This document shows positions 1-6,544 of a stretch of 12,494 nt of DNA, in pieces. The notes beneath the pieces are model-generated. The model worked only from the letters and a program-made list of their open reading frames with translations. It did not search any database and was not told the DNA's origin. The stretch is from positions 1 through 12,494 of the forward strand of contig JAESUE010000223.1 of the NCBI GenBank assembly GCA_016763235.1, given 5' to 3'. Every line of letters starts with the position of its first letter. Within the stretch, counting starts at the first letter, position 1. A program made the translations under genes and the position numbers. The stretch comes from Pseudomonadales bacterium. Its GTDB lineage: Bacteria > Pseudomonadota > Gammaproteobacteria > Pseudomonadales > UBA3067.

Positions 1-71
1 ATTTTAAGAGGTGGGTGCTGCGGGTTGTTTTGCAGTTTCGTTCCGCAAGCCCATTATGTAAAACGTTAGAA
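1..71 (+). repeat. integron attC site 1 (3' part only)
   Basis: This is the right half of an attC recombination site, cut by the window edge. It ends in the core sequence GTTAGAA at 65-71. Its last ~65 bases closely match the right halves of the sites at 672-799 and 1207-1333, including the shared stretches GCGGGTTGTT and TTCCGCAAGCCCATTATG. An attC site terminates each integron cassette and is folded as a single-stranded hairpin for IntI recombinase. The cassette that this site ends lies outside the window to the left. Confidence 0.8.
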
Positions 72-292
72 TCTTACTTTTTTCTTTTCTTTGTAGGCTG
101 TGAAATATTTGGGTGAAACTGGTTTTTAAAAGTCAGTGAAACGCGGAAAGTGTTGAAGCCGTATCAAGGTTTGGTTTTCTTTGATGCATGGTATTTCATG
201 CGAAATAATCGAGCGCCATTCTTGCGGTAATTCATTCATTGTTCGCGGTGAAGCGCATCGTTACTGCGGGGTAAAGCCGTTCGCAATGGCTT
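72..292 (+). repeat. cassette-start repeat, copy A
   Basis: This is homologous to 1799-2012. Both copies begin directly after an attC core (GTTAGA), share a T/C-rich start and an AAAGTGTTGA motif, and contain a perfectly identical 44-bp block (194-237 here, 1922-1965 in copy B). The block begins 123 nt after attC 1 and 124 nt after attC 4, so the copies are collinear from the cassette edge. This points to duplication or independent capture of related cassettes rather than a random dispersed repeat. Confidence 0.8.
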
Positions 293-671
293 GAGGGTTT
301 AAAGCCAGTTTGCTTAGGGCTGGTGCTTTGAAATTCAGCCAATTTATCCGCGAGGTCTTAGGCCAATTTTGCTGTTCTTATCCCTGTTTAAACGGCAATC
401 GTTGTGCTGCCTTTTAGGTTTTTTTGGCCGTTCCGCGCTGTTGTTGATGCGCTTCATTTAAGCTCCGTTTTTGCCTTAACTCCTTTTATGTTCAGGCTGA
501 AATGGCGTCCTATTTGCTGGGGTTGGTGCTCTAAAAGCGGGTCAGCCTAACGGCTAATTTTCAGGTCAATCTCACTGTTTTCATTCATGTTTATGCTGTA
601 ACAACTGTGCTATCGTAGGCCTCTATGGGTCTGTGCCGTTGTGTTGGCAGTGCGCTTTGTTTGAGTGTTTG
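72..671 (+). other. ORF-poor integron cassette
   Basis: This 600-bp cassette body lies between two attC sites and has no reading frame of 60 residues or more that fits inside it. The first ~220 bases are homologous to 1799-2012, the start of another cassette. The best small frame is 184-294 (+), 36 codons, beginning MHGISCEIIERHSCGNSF. It lies in the conserved part and its counterpart in the second copy stays open, but no clear ribosome binding site precedes it. I see no recognisable gene, tRNA or terminator in 295-671. ORF-less cassettes are known in chromosomal integrons, where some carry promoters or small RNAs; neither is demonstrated here. Confidence 0.6.
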
Positions 672-799
672 TTCTAACAAGAACATAAATCTGGACTTGC
701 TGAGGCAACGCGAGATTTTACTTCAAAGTGTTTTAAAAGGGTGTTTCGGCGGGTTGTTCTGCAGCTTCGATCCGCAAGCCAATTATGTAAACGTTATGA
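672..799 (+). repeat. integron attC site 2 (~128 bp)
   Basis: This is a complete attC. The left core is TTCTAACAAG at 672-681 and the right core is GTTATGA at 793-799. Both halves align over most of their length with attC 3 (1207-1333): the left halves share TAACAAGAACAT and GGACTTGCTG, and the right halves share GCGGGTTGTT and CCGCAAGCC. A long attC with strong similarity between neighbours is typical of a chromosomal integron. A + strand frame reads through it from 625, but translation of the next cassette most likely starts after it, at 811. Confidence 0.88.
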
Positions 800-810
800 G
801 GCGTGCAAAT

Positions 811-1212
811 ATGAACGTCAGTTGTAATTGTGGGAGCTTTGAAATTGAATGGAATACTATCGAACCCTCATTAGTTGCAAGAGTATGCGGGTGCGATTAT
901 TGCTCTTCTCAAAAAAGTGAATATGTTAGCGACTCAAGTTCGGTTGTAACGTTTAAGGTAGCCGATTCCTCAACCCAAAATGTTGTAACACATGGACATG
1001 GAACGGCAAAATTTCATGAATGTAAAAATTGTGGTGTGATTATTGTTACGTCAGAAATAGATGGCGATCTGTACTGTGTAATAAACGCCAAAGCTCTAGA
1101 TATTAAGGGCTATACACTTGATTTGTCGGTTAAAAATTATAGCACCGAGTCTGTATCACAAAGGCTTTTGCGTAGAAAAAACAATTGGAGCAAGGCGATA
1201 GTTTGCTCATAA
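811..1212 (+). CDS. GFA/CENP-V-fold zinc-binding cassette protein
   Basis: This is a protein of 133 residues with the cysteine pattern of the GFA (glutathione-dependent formaldehyde-activating enzyme-like)/CENP-V domain. CNCG near residues 5-8 is followed by CGCDYC near 31-36 and by HECKNCGV in the middle, the pairs that bind structural and catalytic zinc in the family. The start at 811 is chosen because TGAGG lies 9-13 bases upstream and the product then begins MNVSCNCG, as family members do. An upstream ATG at 796 is also in frame, and the longer frame from 625 would be translated attC. The TAA stop is the TAA of the attC 3 left core, the usual cassette arrangement. The family includes S-(hydroxymethyl)glutathione-related enzymes and many proteins of unknown substrate; I do not assign one. 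The C-terminal third is less typical. Confidence 0.8.
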   Translation: MNVSCNCGSFEIEWNTIEPSLVARVCGCDYCSSQKSEYVSDSSSVVTFKVADSSTQNVVTHGHGTAKFHECKNCGVIIVTSEIDGDLYCVINAKALDIKGYTLDLSVKNYSTESVSQRLLRRKNNWSKAIVCS

Positions 1213-1333
1213 CAAGAACATCAATCGGACTTGCTGGGACAATACGCGATTGGAGTTCGAAGTATTCTAAAAGGGTGGTGCTGCGGGTTGTTTTTCAGCT
1301 CCGTTCCGCAAGCCCATTATGCAAGCGTTATAA
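1207..1333 (+). repeat. integron attC site 3 (~127 bp)
   Basis: This is a complete attC with left core TCATAACAAG (1207-1216) and right core GTTATAA (1327-1333). It is nearly the same length as attC 2 and aligns with it throughout. The stop codon of the GFA-like gene is embedded in the left core. Two + strand reading frames across this site (1185-1379, 1231-1416) are read-through of the attC and are not genes. Confidence 0.88.
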
Positions 1334-1351
1334 GCCTAAAGAGAGAAGTAT

Positions 1352-1738
1352 ATGCCTTGGTGGGCAATTACATATTTAACAATATTTATACTGCTAACTA
1401 TTGGTGGCATATTTGATGATATGAATAAACCGAAAAGAGTTAGTTACATTAGCGGAGAAATAATTGGCGCTATATTCGTAACTATTTTCATGCTCGGTTA
1501 TTTTAATGAAAATATCGGTAACTCCTTGGGGCTGTTAGTATTCCCAATGCTTATAATAGGCGTAGCACATGAGCTTTTTTCAGCTAAAAGAACAATGGAC
1601 GAAGAAGCTAGAAATAATGAATATACAAAAAAAGAATTATTCTATTTAAATAACTTAGGTTTATTATTTACCAACATATTTATTGTTCCTGGGTATGTTT
1701 TTGGCTTAATGGTAGGTTTACGTAATGTCGGCTTATAA
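1352..1738 (+). CDS. four-helix membrane protein, integron cassette
   Basis: This is a 128-residue integral membrane protein that I do not recognise. Hydrophobic segments lie at about residues 4-21, 35-52, 57-77 and 103-125. A charged, lysine/glutamate-rich stretch lies at about 83-96 between the third and fourth helices. There is no signal-peptide cleavage motif and there are no catalytic motifs. The start ATG follows the purine-rich AGAGAGAAG a few bases upstream and lies 19 bases after the attC 3 core, a usual distance for cassette genes. The stop TAA at 1736-1738 is part of the attC 4 left core. Base composition is AT-rich, as in the neighbouring cassette. It has no partner gene here, so function cannot be inferred. 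Confidence 0.75.
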   Translation: MPWWAITYLTIFILLTIGGIFDDMNKPKRVSYISGEIIGAIFVTIFMLGYFNENIGNSLGLLVFPMLIIGVAHELFSAKRTMDEEARNNEYTKKELFYLNNLGLLFTNIFIVPGYVFGLMVGLRNVGL

Positions 1739-1798
1739 CAAGTCGTTCAAAATGGACGCCGCAAAGAGCCGCGGCGCCCTTTAACTCAATCGTTAGAG
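1733..1798 (+). repeat. integron attC site 4 (short class, 66 bp)
   Basis: The left core is TTATAAC (1733-1739) and the right core is GTTAGAG (1792-1798). Between them, GTTCAAAATGGACGCCGC and GCGGCGCCCTTTAAC can pair with a few unpaired bases and a short AAAGAGCC loop, giving the folded attC shape with extrahelical bases. Its sequence and its 66-bp length set it apart from attC 1-3. It resembles the short attC sites common in mobile and pseudomonad/xanthomonad integrons, so this cassette probably had a different origin from its neighbours. Confidence 0.85.
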
Positions 1799-2012
1799 AT
1801 TAATCCTTCATTTTCCTTTCGTGTATATTAAATATTTTGGCCAATCTGTCACTCTTGAATGCGGTAACACGCGTAAAGTGTTGATGAGGCACCTAGGTTT
1901 TATTTTCGTTAATGCATCGGGTTTCATGCGAAATAATCGAGCGCCATTCTTGCGGTAATTCATTCGTTGTTCGGGGTAAAAAGGTTTCGTGCCTGCGGGG
2001 TAAAACCGTTCT
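1799..2012 (+). repeat. cassette-start repeat, copy B, cut by the insertion sequence
   Basis: This is the second copy of the cassette start seen at 72-292. Similarity is continuous from the attC edge and ends around CCGTTC at 2006-2011, directly against the first inverted-repeat base of the IS21-family element. The 44-bp block at 1922-1965 is identical to 194-237. A 35-codon frame at 1912-2019 (+) matches the small frame of copy A in its first ~22 residues (MHRVSCEIIERHSCGNSF), but its last bases lie in the insertion sequence. A 72-codon - strand frame (1808-2026) is present only in this copy; copy A has an early stop in that frame. Confidence 0.75.
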
Positions 2013-2019
2013 CTATTAA

Positions 2020-2063
2020 GCGTCAATCATCTTGTCCGGTCAGCGACAATTAACTTGGCCGGT
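2020..2063 (+). repeat. left-end tandem 21-bp repeats of the IS21-family element
   Basis: Two 21-bp units (2020-2040, 2043-2063) are separated by CA. They share the frame GCG-CAA-TTG-CCGGT but differ in the middle: the outer unit carries TCATC and the inner unit carries TTAAC. At the right end the order is reversed (outer TTAAC, inner CCATC). These are the likely IstA binding sites. Confidence 0.75.
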
Positions 2064-2074
2064 TGATAAGAATA

Positions 2075-2827
2075 TTATTTATCTGTTTTTAGCCTCATTT
2101 TTCGTCGGTAGCTCTCTCCTTTGAGTTGAATGATTTTGGCGTGATGGACCAACCGATCTATCGCAGCAACCGTCATGACGGTATCGTTAAACAGCTGATC
2201 CCAGTCTTCGAACGATTGGTTCGACGTGATGATTAAACTATGGCGTTCGTAGCGATGCGCGATCAATTCAAATAACACACCGGTTTCTTGGTCTGTTTTT
2301 CGGATATATCCGATGTCATCCATAATGAGCACGGCATATTTATCTAGCTTTATAAGCGCATCCTCCAGCTTTAAGTCTTGTTTTGCCTTTTGCAGGTGCT
2401 GGATCAGGGTGCTCGCGGAACTGAATTTTACACGGATACCCGCTTCTATTAATCCATAGCCAATAGCACTCGCCAAATGCGTCTTACCAACGCCACTGGC
2501 GCCGAACAGCAGAAGGTTGTCGCCCATCTTCACCCAGTCTGACGAGTCAATAAGTTGCGTGATTTGGACTTTACTTACCCCTTCAATGGCGCTGAAATCA
2601 AAGTGACCGAGCTGTTTAGCGGATGGTAGGTTGGACTCTTTTAAGTAACGTTGTAAGCGCTTATCGTCTCGCTTCGATAATTCAATGTGGCACAGTTCTG
2701 CTAAGTATTGCGGAGGCGGCCAGTGCTCATCGACCGCCTTTTCGGCTAGGGGCTCCCAGTGCATTCGCACTTCGCTTAGGCGCAGCTGTTTTAGCATTAG
2801 TGGTAACGAGGCGGCCGAATTATTCAT
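2075..2827 (-). CDS. istB: IS21-family transposition helper ATPase IstB
   Basis: This is a 250-residue AAA+ ATPase that assists the IstA transposase in target selection and strand transfer. Visible features are an N-terminal helical IstB domain, a Walker A motif GASGVGKTH near residues 109-117, a Walker B motif AVLIMDD near 165-171, a sensor-like TSNQ near 201-204, and a C-terminal DRLVHHA stretch carrying the likely arginine finger. The length is normal for the family and no disruption is seen. The ATG overlaps the istA stop by 8 bases (ATGAATAA), indicating translational coupling with istA, as is usual in IS21 elements. It is related to DnaC/DnaA-type ATPases and is often annotated that way. 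Confidence 0.95.
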   Translation of the reverse strand: MNNSAASLPLMLKQLRLSEVRMHWEPLAEKAVDEHWPPPQYLAELCHIELSKRDDKRLQRYLKESNLPSAKQLGHFDFSAIEGVSKVQITQLIDSSDWVKMGDNLLLFGASGVGKTHLASAIGYGLIEAGIRVKFSSASTLIQHLQKAKQDLKLEDALIKLDKYAVLIMDDIGYIRKTDQETGVLFELIAHRYERHSLIITSNQSFEDWDQLFNDTVMTVAAIDRLVHHAKIIQLKGESYRRKMRLKTDK

Positions 2828-4313
2828 GACTACCTTCTTGCAGTAAGGCTTGGTAGTGACTCAAGGCATGCTGCTCGATCGTTATATCAGGTAATAGTGC
2901 TGTGACAGGCATGAAGCGGTCTTCGCAATCAAAGAGGCTGGGTAAGCGCCCTTGCGATAAGCCCTCCAGCACAAAACGGCCCAGCGCCTCTTCGCGATCG
3001 CTTTTCTTGGCAAGATTCAGAAGCCTAACGATGTACCAACATGCCTTGTCGGCAGATAGCTCCTTGTCCACGTATCGCCAGATATGACGATAATCTTCAC
3101 TGGGCAATAACTCATCACGCCACTGAGAGCATCGAAACGCTCTCGGTTTTTGTACTAATGAGCCGATAACATGCTGGTAATTGACGCTGCGTGCCCGAGC
3201 CCCTTGGCTAGCGTGAATGCGATCCAGCGTCAGAGTCATCACGCCACTTAAATACAGGTCGAGGCGGTCGTCGAACAGATGCACGGCCAGTCGACTGCCA
3301 ACCAATCGAGAAGGCACGGTGTAAACAACTCGTTTCAACGTGATTGTACTGGTGCGACTTACGCGCAATAGGTGCTCACTGTAATTGACGCTTGATGCCG
3401 CCGGCAGCGGTTTTAATTGTTGTTGCTCCGTAAGGAACTTATCGCGTATGCGACGGTTACGTCGGCCCATAATCGATGCAACAAAGGTCTCGTAGTCTTT
3501 TTTTGTGGCAAAATCATGATTTCCTCGGATCAAAATCGCCTGTTTTATCTGGTTCTTAATGTGTCGATTGGGTGATTCAATCGCCCCATTTTCATGTGCC
3601 ACGCCGCGATTATTACGGGTGGCTTTAAAACCATAGTTGGAAATTAACTCGGCAAAGCGTGCGGTAAAATCCTCGGTTTCTTGGTGGTTTTTATACGCTG
3701 CGCTAAGACTGTCTGTGCGCACTTCCAAAGGCACACCACCGCTGGAGTGAATAGCATTTTGCAGCCCATCAGAGAAAGCAGAAAAACTCTCTCCACCGTA
3801 GGTCACCTGAGCATACGCCCAGCCACTGGATACAAGTCGATAGTGAAATAACTTATGCTGCAAGGGTTCGCCAGCAATGGTGACAGTGAAATCAGCGTGG
3901 GTGAAGTCACAGATACCCAATGCACCAGGTGGGTGTTCTTGCATAAAAATAACCGCTTGAGATTCCCCGTGTAATTGACGCCATTGCAAGATGCGCCGCT
4001 CCAGAGTACGCCGAGCACTGGGCTTAAACTTATCCAAATGATTCTCACAAAGATAATCAAAAACCCCGACGGGGGAGATGTCATTACAGCTCTTTAGTAA
4101 CGGCAGAACGACATCATCCCAAACGGAGGATAATGGGTCGGCTCGAGTGCGATGCTTGCGCTTGTTCTTTGCGGGCTGAAGGTCTTTCCGTTCTATTCTG
4201 CGGGCGGATCGTTCGGAAACGCTGGCCTTGGCCGCAGCAGTTTTTTGAGATTGATTGATTCGATGGGTCATATATAACCTGACTTGTTGATCTGTAAGAT
4301 GCTTACCCGACAC
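2820..4313 (-). CDS. istA: IS21-family transposase IstA
   Basis: This is a 497-residue DDE transposase that cuts and joins the element's ends. The N-terminus (to ~45) is a helix-turn-helix-like region (QKTAAAKASVSERSARRIE) for end binding. The catalytic core shows Asp136 in ICDFTHAD, Asp201 in VRTDSLSAA and Glu246 in HENGAIESPNR, with the spacing expected of an IS21 integrase-fold domain. A Mu-transposase-like C-terminal beta domain follows (YTVPSRLVGSRL). The start is a GTG at 4311-4313 with a good ribosome binding site, AAGGGAG, about 6 bases upstream. The frame is intact and ends overlapping istB. The whole gene lies between the element's terminal repeats. Confidence 0.95.
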   Translation of the reverse strand: MSGKHLTDQQVRLYMTHRINQSQKTAAAKASVSERSARRIERKDLQPAKNKRKHRTRADPLSSVWDDVVLPLLKSCNDISPVGVFDYLCENHLDKFKPSARRTLERRILQWRQLHGESQAVIFMQEHPPGALGICDFTHADFTVTIAGEPLQHKLFHYRLVSSGWAYAQVTYGGESFSAFSDGLQNAIHSSGGVPLEVRTDSLSAAYKNHQETEDFTARFAELISNYGFKATRNNRGVAHENGAIESPNRHIKNQIKQAILIRGNHDFATKKDYETFVASIMGRRNRRIRDKFLTEQQQLKPLPAASSVNYSEHLLRVSRTSTITLKRVVYTVPSRLVGSRLAVHLFDDRLDLYLSGVMTLTLDRIHASQGARARSVNYQHVIGSLVQKPRAFRCSQWRDELLPSEDYRHIWRYVDKELSADKACWYIVRLLNLAKKSDREEALGRFVLEGLSQGRLPSLFDCEDRFMPVTALLPDITIEQHALSHYQALLQEGSHE

Positions 4314-4355
4314 AGAAAACTCCCTTGCTTGTCTGTATCGAAATGTATCAGATCA

Positions 4356-4399
4356 ACCGGCCAAGATGGTTGTCGCTGACCGGCCAAGTTAATTGTCGC
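4356..4399 (+). repeat. right-end tandem 21-bp repeats of the IS21-family element
   Basis: Two 21-bp units (4356-4376, 4379-4399) are separated by TG and are inverted relative to those at 2020-2063. On the reverse strand the outer unit is identical to the inner unit of the left end over all 21 bases. These are the likely IstA binding sites next to the istA promoter side. Confidence 0.75.
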
Positions 4400-4515
4400 T
4401 TAATAGCCATTTTTAACCCCCCGAAACCTGAGTTATTAGAAGCGGCATTGGTACTATTTTATTGCAGCTATCCTGACAAGGGGGGGTGTTCCTACTGATT
4501 TTCCGTTTAAGCAAC

Positions 4516-4710
4516 TTATGATGGTGATTTGTTTTTGGACTCTATTTTTGAAAGTTTATAGCCATAGTAGGCATTTTGAGCACAAGAAATTGTGAAAACA
4601 AAATAAAATAATCCGGTTTTAGTGCTATCGTCAGCCCCTCCCCAATACCAAATAACAGCTAGAAATGAACAAACATAAAATATTATATTTAGAATGATAG
4701 ATTTAATCAT
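4516..4710 (-). CDS. small two-helix membrane protein
   Basis: This is a 64-residue protein that I do not recognise. It has two hydrophobic segments (about residues 4-23 and 33-50) and a lysine-rich C-terminus (KLSKIESKNKSPS), so it probably spans the inner membrane twice with the tail in the cytoplasm. TCAGGAT precedes the ATG by about 8 bases, a reasonable ribosome binding site, and is the main reason to accept so short a frame. It is AT-rich, lies between the insertion sequence and the DHH gene, and is separated from the latter by 162 bases without a visible terminator or attC. It may be a leftover cassette or a local orphan gene. Confidence 0.5.
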   Translation of the reverse strand: MIKSIILNIIFYVCSFLAVIWYWGGADDSTKTGLFYFVFTISCAQNAYYGYKLSKIESKNKSPS

Positions 4711-4872
4711 TTATATAATCCTGATGAATTAGTCGTCTGCCTGTGACGTAACTCAGTTTTAGACTTATTTAATTCTGTTTTATTAAATGCAATACTCCCC
4801 CAAATAACAATCAAAACCCCCTTTGCCGTAACGCTACAGGTATAGAATTCAATCAATCGAAAGTTTGCCTCT

Positions 4873-5832
4873 CTATTTATAGTAGCTTTCGAACACGCTT
4901 ATAAAATTTTCCAGTTGGTCAGCGGGTAACTTGTTAATCCCTGCTGCGCCTTTTCTCCCGCCGCCAGTAGGGAACTGCATACAAATTTCATCTGCACCCG
5001 TTTTATTTTCTAGTGGTGCTCGAATACTGACTAGATAAAAATCATCGTCTAACTCAGTGATAATTGCATGAGCGCGGGGGGGTGTATCACTGGCCAGTTT
5101 ATTGCCGAATACGCCGCTGACACGTTTAGCCCAAGCGAGATTAGGCAGCATAAAAATGGCGCTGTTTGATTGCTGTTGATAAGGCTTTAGAGACTCGGCT
5201 GACCTTAAATCATGCTGATAACCATTTTCCAGTTTTTCAAAAACATTCTTGTTTTCTTGTATAAATTCTAATGGCTTGGAATAAGGGTATAAAAGCTTAA
5301 ATAGCTCTGCCGGACGAAAGTGCAACAACTCTTCACTGGGGCCGTAGCCGTTATAATTAATATAGGTGCCAAGGTTTTTAAGTTGCTCAGTTTCAGAAGC
5401 GTTTAACCCGTGGAGTTGGCAGAGCGCCAACGCGCTGCTTTGCATGTTGTCACCAAAAGCCCCGGTAATAGCCCAGTGAGGGAATTGGTTTTTTAGCACC
5501 TCATTAACAATCAAACTGGTGCAGGTGTTTGAATCGGTATTATTGTGGTTCTGGAAATTTGGGTGTTCGGGTATTTCGCCCGGATTATGATGATCAAAAT
5601 AGCGAACGCTTGCCCCAGATTCTAGGCAAGCCTCAAGAGCCGCTTTGTTTTTATCCAGAGAAATATCCAACACGGTAATGTTGTCACCACGTTGAGCGTT
5701 TACCTGTTTGAGTAGTTGTATATCACGCTTCACGCCCGTAATTAGTGTCGTGTCTCTGGGTTCAGCAAGTCTTAATTGCAATAGGGCGCAGATCCCATCT
5801 GCATCGCCATTAAATACATCATAAAAAGCCAT
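4873..5832 (-). CDS. DHH-family phosphoesterase
   Basis: This is a 319-residue protein of the DHH/DHHA1 phosphoesterase superfamily, which includes RecJ, NrnA-type oligoribonucleases and cyclic-dinucleotide hydrolases. The metal-binding motifs are all present: FNGDADGI (Asp10, Asp12), VLDIS (Asp56), YFDHHNPG (Asp80-His81-His82) and GAFGDN (Asp128). The C-terminus carries the substrate-binding DHHA1 glycine motif GGGRKGAAG near residues 290-298. Length and domain order fit a compact NrnA-like member rather than full RecJ. The exact substrate (short RNA, pAp, cyclic dinucleotide or other phosphodiester) cannot be told from sequence. It is the last gene of the galE operon, starting 24 nt after the phosphopantetheinyl transferase stop, with CAGGAAA upstream of the ATG at slightly long spacing. 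Confidence 0.85.
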   Translation of the reverse strand: MAFYDVFNGDADGICALLQLRLAEPRDTTLITGVKRDIQLLKQVNAQRGDNITVLDISLDKNKAALEACLESGASVRYFDHHNPGEIPEHPNFQNHNNTDSNTCTSLIVNEVLKNQFPHWAITGAFGDNMQSSALALCQLHGLNASETEQLKNLGTYINYNGYGPSEELLHFRPAELFKLLYPYSKPLEFIQENKNVFEKLENGYQHDLRSAESLKPYQQQSNSAIFMLPNLAWAKRVSGVFGNKLASDTPPRAHAIITELDDDFYLVSIRAPLENKTGADEICMQFPTGGGRKGAAGINKLPADQLENFISVFESYYK

Positions 5833-5856
5833 AGTGTGTTTGATTTCCTGTGAAAT

Positions 5857-6540
5857 TCAGACGGGTTTAAATAAGGTGATGGCCGTTAAAATATGTGAAG
5901 AGGTGATAACGAAGCGGCCGGTAAACGTGGTGTGATTATAGAGAGCGGGGTGAGGGGGTGTCAGTAGTTGAATGACGAATTCACCTTGAGTTTGATCTCC
6001 TGATGTTTTCTTGTTTGGATGGAATTCGATATTGGCTTGTGAAAAGTCTAGGTACTCTCGGCACAAGGGGAAGTAGGCTTTGTAAAACGCCTCCTTTGCG
6101 CTGAATATGACCGCGCTCCAGTAGTTTTCTTTTAGATTATTCGCCAGCAGGTGTGATAATTCATTTTCACTACAGATAAGTGGGGTGGTTTCTTTCGGCA
6201 AGGGTTTTAATGGCTCAGCATCCACTCCCAGTGAGTAAATTTTGGGGTCACTGCTTGCTACGGCACAACAAAAGTTATCGCAGTGCGTTAGGCTGCCAAC
6301 GATATTTTGTGGCCACTGGGGTGCGCGTTTAGAATCATTCAATAGCGGGAAATCAACAACACCAAGTTGCGCTAAAACCGCTGCCGCACAATGACGCCCC
6401 GCTCTATATTCTCGTTTGCGCTTTTTCACGGCAGTGCGAACAGCGGCCTCTTCTGCTGATTGAACTTGGCGTTGCCATATATCAGGTGTGGCAACCATCA
6501 TCTTTACAGAAGGCGGGAAAAGCTGCGAAACGAGAGGCAT
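5857..6540 (-). CDS. 4'-phosphopantetheinyl transferase, EntD type
   Basis: This is a 227-residue enzyme that would transfer the phosphopantetheine arm of CoA to a serine of acyl- or peptidyl-carrier proteins, usually of non-ribosomal peptide, polyketide or siderophore synthases. Seen motifs are KREYRAGRHCA near residues 43-52 (CoA-contacting region of EntD-like enzymes), GSLTHCDNFCCAVA near 82-95, the Mg2+-binding GVDAEP with Asp107 and Glu109, and FSAKEAFYKAYFP near 146-158 with Glu150 and Lys154. All key residues are kept and the length fits the EntD/Npt group. The ATG lies 4 nt after the galE stop with only a weak GGAAC before it, so translation is probably coupled; Met14/Met15 are alternative starts. 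No carrier-protein gene is in the window, so its target lies elsewhere. Confidence 0.9.
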   Translation of the reverse strand: MPLVSQLFPPSVKMMVATPDIWQRQVQSAEEAAVRTAVKKRKREYRAGRHCAAAVLAQLGVVDFPLLNDSKRAPQWPQNIVGSLTHCDNFCCAVASSDPKIYSLGVDAEPLKPLPKETTPLICSENELSHLLANNLKENYWSAVIFSAKEAFYKAYFPLCREYLDFSQANIEFHPNKKTSGDQTQGEFVIQLLTPPHPALYNHTTFTGRFVITSSHILTAITLFKPV

Positions 6541-6544
6541 TATT

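Larger units (their letters stand above)
2013..4406 (-). mobile_element. IS21-family insertion sequence
   Basis: This is an element of about 2.39 kb carrying istA and istB, bounded by imperfect inverted repeats of ~55 bp. The outermost 10 bases match perfectly (CTATTAAGCG at 2013-2022, CGCTTAATAG at 4397-4406). Each end holds two tandem 21-bp repeats spaced by 2 bases (2020-2040 and 2043-2063; 4356-4376 and 4379-4399), like the multiple terminal repeats bound by IstA in this family. The left boundary is supported because cassette homology stops at it. I see no convincing target duplication outside these limits. If the true ends are at GCG/CGC, the only candidate is a palindromic TTAA. Both genes are intact, so the element may be active. 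Confidence 0.85.

Noticed and set aside
625..810. 5' extension of the GFA-like frame through the attC site
   Set aside because: The translated residues are attC sequence (672-799), no ribosome binding site supports 625, and a good one precedes 811.
1185..1416. Two + strand frames of 61-64 residues
   Set aside because: Both are read-through of attC 3 in alternative frames, with no domain and overlapping real genes.
1808..2026. 72-residue - strand frame in cassette copy B
   Set aside because: The matching frame in copy A hits an early stop, the 5' end lies in the insertion sequence, and no ribosome binding site is evident; kept only as part of the repeat.
4407..4515. Search for a remaining cassette end or attC to the right of the insertion sequence
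   Set aside because: No paired TAAC/GTTA cores or similarity to the cassette start were found in this stretch.
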